Program-made: the position numbers and the translations under genes
Origin: Ectobius pallidus
Lineage: Eukaryota; Arthropoda; Insecta; Blattodea; Ectobiidae
Direction: 5' to 3'
Length of the DNA: 64,000 bases
Assembly (NCBI GenBank): GCA_964059195.1
Contig: CAXKWD010000011.1
Coordinates: 30,619,566-30,683,565 of the forward strand
Shown: positions 58,916-64,000 of the stretch, piece after piece
Layout: each line of letters opens with the position of its first letter
Position numbering within the stretch: the stretch's first letter is position 1
Notes under the pieces: model-generated
The model's input: only the letters and a program-made list of their open reading frames with translations
Told to the model about the DNA's origin: nothing
Database searches by the model: none

Positions 58916-59885
58916 AGTATCTCTTAATTTTATCATAGCCGTACCTAGGGTATATGTCTATCACTTCTTCAACTACTACAGTCGCTCATTCAAATACGTC
59001 ACGAAATTCCCCTCGTTAAATAATTAACCGCCTTTTATATATTTTAACCGGCTTTACCATCTCATTCGAAGAGTTTATGTACCAATGCCAGGTACTGAAA
59101 GGACTAAGGTCTGGATGAGTACTATAAAGGACGTGGAGATATTCCAAGACTTTGCACTTTTATAAACTCTCCAAAAGAATTAATTACTCAATCACGCATT
59201 CTTTAAGAGCTAAGTAATAAATGATTTTATAAAATTACACCAATAACTTCCGATAATAATACTGCATTTTTGTTGATTAATAAATTTTACAATAATAGTA
59301 AAACTAATTTATATCAATCGTACGATAATATGCTACACGTAAAACTTACAGTTTTGTTACACTTACGTTATAATACAATCATAATGGTTATTAAGATTCT
59401 GCTCAAGAATGTTGATAATACCTCTTTTACCCTCGTGCGTTCGTTTCGCTAACGTACGTACCGGTACTTCCAAAATAAAATCTCTTTTAATACTTCTATC
59501 ATAAATAGGTATTATAAGACAACATAAATATACGGAAATAATGAAATTATACTTATATGACCGGAAGCTTGGTGCAAATTTCGACTAGTAGTCCACCTTG
59601 CTCATAAAACTGAATTTAGTATAGGTCTACATAAAATTACTTTTCTTTACGAAGTCAGAAACATTACAAAGACAATACTAAAGCAGGCTTGCCAGGGTTT
59701 TTCACACCACTCTGGCCCATTGAAGAAAAAAATGCAACCAAAATTTCTCCTTATCATAAAGTCAAATAAACGACAATATAAAAGTTAGGGAATGTTTTAG
59801 ATCATATTTTTGTAAGTGAATATTTTAAAGCTGGTCTAGCTGGTAGACTCAATGATAAAATTATGATATTATTATACTCAGAGAT
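58916..59885. other. AT-rich intronic DNA, nothing recognised
   Basis: No feature was recognised. Confidence 0.4.
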
Positions 59886-59888
59886 TTC

Positions 59889-59889
<1 letters not shown>

Positions 59890-59927
<38 letters not shown>
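59890..59927. repeat. (AAT)n microsatellite
   Basis: About thirteen AAT units directly before the RTE fragment; a shorter AAT run follows it near 60186-60201. Confidence 0.95.
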
Positions 59928-59929
59928 TT

Positions 59930-60185
59930 TTGGAAATTGTAGAAGAAAGACGCTTGAGATGGTATGGACATGTACCCAAGATAGGATACCCAAGAAAATT
60001 TTGGATTGGAAAGTAGAAGGATAAAGAAGAAGAGGGAAGCCCAAAGAGTGCTGGATGGATGGGGTGAAAAGGAGTATGGGGAGAAGAGGGTTCAGTGAAG
60101 AAGATTCTATGGACAGGGACTTATGGAGGCAGAAGATTGTTGTGGGATGAAGGAAAACCAATGTATTGTGGAATATTCCTTAATA
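59930..60185 (+). pseudogene. RTE-type LINE ORF2 C-terminal fragment
   Basis: The plus strand reads EIVEERRLRWYGHVPK, then after shifts a basic region, KSAGWMG and LLWDEGKPMYCGIF before GGAATATTCCTTAATAAAA. This is a relative of 47.27-47.52 kb. AAT repeats on both sides suggest a 5'-truncated insertion with an AAT tail. Confidence 0.72.
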
Positions 60186-60332
60186 AAATAATAATAATAA
60201 TACTATAACGAAATTAATGAGCAATATTTAATAATCATCACGTATTAATTTGAGCAAGTAGCAGTATTCTTTGATATATAGTATAGTATAGAGCGTGGTA
60301 GTGAACGGACGTCTCGTGCATCGCTCCCGACT

Positions 60333-61385
60333 ATGACTGGGATTGGCAGTACAGCTATTGAACCAACTGTGCCTACATCATGTAAAAAATGTAGAGCTAA
60401 GCTAAAAACAGGATTAAAATGTAGCAACTGTAATAACTATTATCATCAAAGTTGTGCTAAACTTGTGAGCAACATGATCTTCATTGACGAAAACACGATA
60501 GAGTGTTGCGAGAAGAAAGAAATCGACGATTCGTTAGAAGCTGATATTGACGAAGCATTTCAGAGTGCTCTTAGCGAAATAAGTGATAGTGATAATAAAA
60601 TTGATATTCGTATATTTAACTATTTGATGAAACAAAAGGACAAAGTTGTATACGAACAGCAAGAAAGAATAAAGCTCCTAAACTAACATGTGGATCTTCT
60701 AACCAAACTCATAGAAATGAAGACTAACGTAAACAAGGACAAATCAGAGGTAATGATTAACAACAATGGTAACTTTGAAACAGTGGTGAATATTGATAAA
60801 GCTGTAAATCATGAATTTGAAATGTCTAACGTCGGAAGCAGTGCTACGAATAGGGCTAAACCCCACAGTGAGGTTAGGATCCAAGAAAGTTCCAGTGACT
60901 CTAAACAACCTCACATTCTGAATGAAAAGACTATTGTCGGAAGCAGTGCTGCGATTAGGCCTAAACCCCAAAGTGAGGTAAGGGCCCAAGAAAGTTCCAG
61001 TGACTCTAAACAGCCTCACATTTTGAATGAAAAGTGGTCAACAGTGGCGAGTAGAAATCGTAAACGAGTCACGGTTGTTGGCAATAGTACTGAGTCAAAA
61101 ACTGTAAACAGTAAATTACAAGGAGTCCCTAAAACTGTATCGTTGCATGTGTATAGACTACCACCATCAATCAAATGTGATGATGTGTTAAGCTTCTTAA
61201 AACCAAAGTTCCCAGAAGTAATATGCGAAAAGTTAGCATCAAGAAATCCTGATGTATATTCATCATTCAAAGTGGATATATATAATGATAATCTGGAACT
61301 AGCTATGGACCCCAGCATTTGGCCAACTAACGTCTGTGTACGTCGTTTTTTTCACTTAAGACAAAAAATTCTAGTGGACAAATAA
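60333..61385 (+). pseudogene. LINE 2 ORF1, PHD-like protein with one premature stop
   Basis: The frame starts at ATG 60333 (MTGIGSTAIEPTVPTSC). Its zinc motif C-x2-C-x9-C-x2-C-x4-H-x2-C is spaced exactly as in LINE 1. A TAA at 60684-60686 interrupts the frame, which otherwise continues to 61385. A 105-base (35-codon) in-frame tandem duplication lies at 60831-61040 (VGSSAxxRxKPxSEVR repeated). The C-terminal region (SLHVYRLPPS to WPTNVCVRRFF) matches that of LINE 1. Length without the stop would be about 350 residues. Confidence 0.82.
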
Positions 61386-61426
61386 GAACGCCTTCTAATA
61401 GCATAACCGTAGATACTACAAACAGT

Positions 61427-64000
61427 GGACTTAAAATACTTTATTGGAATGCACAGAGCATGTCAAACAAGCTTGATTATATTACATCTCTTCTTAATGA
61501 GCACAATGTTGACAATGTTGAATATAACTGAACACTGGCTTAGAAAGGACGAATTACTTCTGATTAAAATTCCTGGATATTACATCGCTGACTGTTTCTG
61601 TAGGAATCATGATGAACACGGAGGTACAGTAATCTACGTTAAAAATGAAATCACAACTTGCAGTGTCATAGAAGTTACAAACCTATCATCTAAATTCGAC
61701 TTCGAGATAAGCTGTATATTTATTGCATCCTACACTCTCATATGTGCCTGTTTATATCGTAAACCTGACAGAAGTAAGCTTGCCTTTGACAATTTTGTGG
61801 ACAATCTTAACGATAAGTTTAATTCAATGTATAATTTTAAGTCTAACATAAATATTGTCCTAGCCGCCGACTTCAATGTTGACTTTTGTGTAAACACTAA
61901 AGAGGTGGGTGACCTTAGGACTCTGTTTAACGGATATGGTGCACGATCTGTAGTTTGTCAACCAATTCGACCTGGTGTAAATAATTCCCCTGGAACATGC
62001 ATTGATAACATTGTTACAACGCTACATAGTGACAGACTTGATGTAGATGTTATACCTACTATTTTCTCCGATCACAACGCTATCTTATTTGAAACAAATT
62101 TAACTGAAAATTCTTCGAAGTCAACGACTGGTGAGAATACAAAATCACAAAGCCGTTTAATCAATATTTCCAGCATATGTTACTTTATGGCTCTCCTTGC
62201 AAATATTAATTGGCTTCTGCTTTACAGCTTTGACAATCTTAATGAAAAAGTTAACTATTTTACCTCAATATTAAATAACGCTATTGAAACTGCATTCCCA
62301 TTATTACCCATAAAACGAAGTCGAGGTAACAGTTGTAAGTGGTATACAAGTGAGCTTAGAGATCTAAAAGATGAGTGTCTACTTTACTATAATTTAGTAA
62401 CCCATCATGGAATGGTTGATTTTAAAGATACATATAAACGTCTTAAATATGCATACAAGAATGCTCTTAAATCGGCGAAAAGTGAATTTTATTCTAAAAT
62501 AATAAATAATTCCAATAATAGGTCTAAAAGTACCTGGTCTGTTGTCACCGAACTACTGAACAAGGATTCGAAACCTCAGCATACTCACAGTATTGACGCA
62601 GAAAAAATAAATCGTCATTTTATCAGCCAAGTAGATGAAATTGCAAACCAGTTCAATGACAACAATAACTCATTTTCTTTTATAAATAATCTGACAAAAC
62701 CTGAAACTACTTTTACTTTTAACCCTGTTAAAGTGGAGGATGTTTATCTTGCAATTTCAAAGCTTAGGATAAGCTCCTGCACAGATGTCTATGGTCTGAG
62801 TCCAAAAATAATTAAATATGCCGCAAGTTTTATTTGTGAACCATTAACACACATCTTTAATCTTTGTATTGATGAATGTATATTCCCTGATAACTTTAAG
62901 TATGTAAAAACCATTCCTATATATAAGAAAGGCAATCTACTTGACTACTCTAACTATAGACCCATCAGTATAATTCCCACAGTCTCAAAGATATTTGAAA
63001 TATTGTTAAATAAGCAAATTACTAACTATTTCGAAAGTAACAATCTGTTTTTAAACCAATACGGCTTTAGATCCTCGCATAATACAATTGAAGCTATAGT
63101 TAAGTTTTTGGAGAAATGTTTTGAAGCTTTAGAAAATTTCAAACTAATGAGTGGTCGCTTCTATGACTTCACCAAAGCGTTTGATACAATTTCCCATGAT
63201 ATTCTTTTACAAAAATTGCAGTTTTATGGCTTTGACAACTCCTGTATTATGTTTCTAAGATCTTATCTAAAAGGCAGGTATCAATCTGTTTACTCTAACA
63301 GTACAATGTCTCAGTTTATACCTGTTAAATTCGGTGTCCCCCAGGGCTCCATTCTTGGCCCTATACTGTTTATAATTTATATAAATGATCTCCCAGCTTG
63401 CATCGAGGATGAATGCCTTCATACTTTTATGTTTGCAGACGATCTGGCTATTGGTCTTTCTCAACAAAATCAGGCATTGTTGGAAATCAAACTCCATGAA
63501 TCTTCATCTAAAATAATGGCTTGGTGTGAAGCCAATAAGCTCAAGATTACCTCAAATAAGACTATAGACATTAACTTCTCATTTAATAGACATAGCTTTG
63601 ATTTGCATTCTTCAGTTAGGTTTCTCGGCATTCACCTCGAAGCAGGTCTGGGCTGGGGTACACATACAGAATACCTTGCAAACAAACTGAGCAAAGCAAT
63701 ATTCATAATACGAATACTAAGACTAACGTTATTACGAGACTCGCTAGTAATGGTTTACTTTGCCCACATGCATAGTTATCTGAGCTATGGGACTCTATTG
63801 TGGGGCAATCACACCTCAGCTTTGAAACTGTTTATTCTCCAGAAAAGAGCTGTGAGAATGATATGTGGTGTACCTTCGAGAACTCACTGTAAGCCACTTT
63901 TTACGGAACTAGGAATACTTACCTTGCCATCAATGTTTGTTCTGGACTGCCTTTTGTACGTTAAACGCAACTTGCATAAAGTTTCCACATGTTCATCAAT
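61427..64000 (+). pseudogene. LINE 2 ORF2, endonuclease plus reverse transcriptase, partial
   Basis: The endonuclease opens GLKILYWNAQSMSNKLDYIT in one frame, stops near 61530, and resumes one frame over with ITEHWLRKDELL at 61524. From there 825 codons are open to the window end. Seen in order: AADFNVDF (endonuclease), SDHNAIL (endonuclease end), NYRPISIIPTVSKIFE, FYDFTKAFDTIS (RT motif A), GVPQGSILGPILF, FADD (63432-63443, catalytic aspartates) and a thumb region with FLGIHLEAGLGWG. FADD replaces the more usual YADD. The single frameshift near 61517-61524 makes it defective as read. Confidence 0.85.

Larger units (their letters stand above)
56191..64000 (-). other. Partial Dscam intron upstream of the Ig2 exon
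   Basis: The acceptor TTCTAG at 56191 ends an intron whose donor was not found in the remaining 7.8 kb. A hAT-like element, SINE and LINE fragments and a large antisense LINE occupy most of it. The exon for the N-terminal half of Ig2 should lie beyond 64000 or be too diverged for me to recognise. Confidence 0.6.
60280..64000 (+). mobile_element. Second CR1/Jockey-type LINE, runs off the window
   Basis: It has the same layout as LINE 1 but clearly belongs to a different family: a short 5' leader, a PHD-like ORF1 with one stop, then endonuclease and reverse transcriptase open to the window end. It is also antisense to the Dscam gene. The 5' border is approximate. Confidence 0.88.

Noticed and set aside
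1..64000. CRISPR array, bacterial operon or phage features
   Set aside because: No regularly spaced repeats or prokaryotic gene organisation; introns, SINEs and LINEs show that the DNA is eukaryotic.

Overview
The window looks like intronic DNA of a large, repeat-rich insect genome, most likely a cockroach or another polyneopteran. That assignment is an inference from the mixture of elements: tRNA-derived SINEs, CR1/Jockey-type LINEs with a PHD-like ORF1, mariner and hAT derivatives, and very long introns. No species was confirmed. Base composition is AT-rich, there are no operons, and most short open frames are chance or lie inside repeats.

The only host gene I can support is a Dscam-family cell adhesion gene on the minus strand. 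Four exons are visible: 56041-56190, 17172-17292, 16294-16576 and 15335-15557. All have consensus splice sites and their reading phases join exactly (1/1, 1/2, 2/0, 0/1). Together they encode about 259 residues covering the C-terminal half of Ig2, all of Ig3 and all of Ig4. The intron between the first two is 38,748 bases. The gene continues beyond both ends of the window, because the flanking introns (1-15334 and 56191 onward) contain no further exon that I could recognise.

The introns are full of mobile elements. At 18.2-22.4 kb is a nearly complete non-LTR retrotransposon (ORF1, endonuclease, reverse transcriptase, hexamer-repeat tail). A second, related family starts at 60.3 kb and runs off the right edge with its reverse transcriptase frame still open. 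Both lie antisense to the Dscam gene. Older LINE relics sit at 42.8-43.6, 47.0-47.5 and 59.9-60.2 kb. At least three tRNA-derived SINE families are present on both strands.

DNA transposon derivatives are abundant. They include a palindromic mariner made of two inverted 3' ends (25.4-26.1 kb), a palindromic TA-target element (44.7-45.4 kb) with two partial relatives, a hAT-like element with a perfect 8-base target duplication (56.8-57.6 kb), several other inverted-repeat elements, and a composite structure at 28.2-29.8 kb. In the composite, two copies of one hAT-like element flank 728 bases (720 excluding one inner 8-mer) with nested, mutually matching 8-base flanks. An inverted repeat at 4.65-5.03 kb carries a hammerhead-like motif. 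The remaining long stretches are AT-rich intronic DNA in which I see nothing specific.
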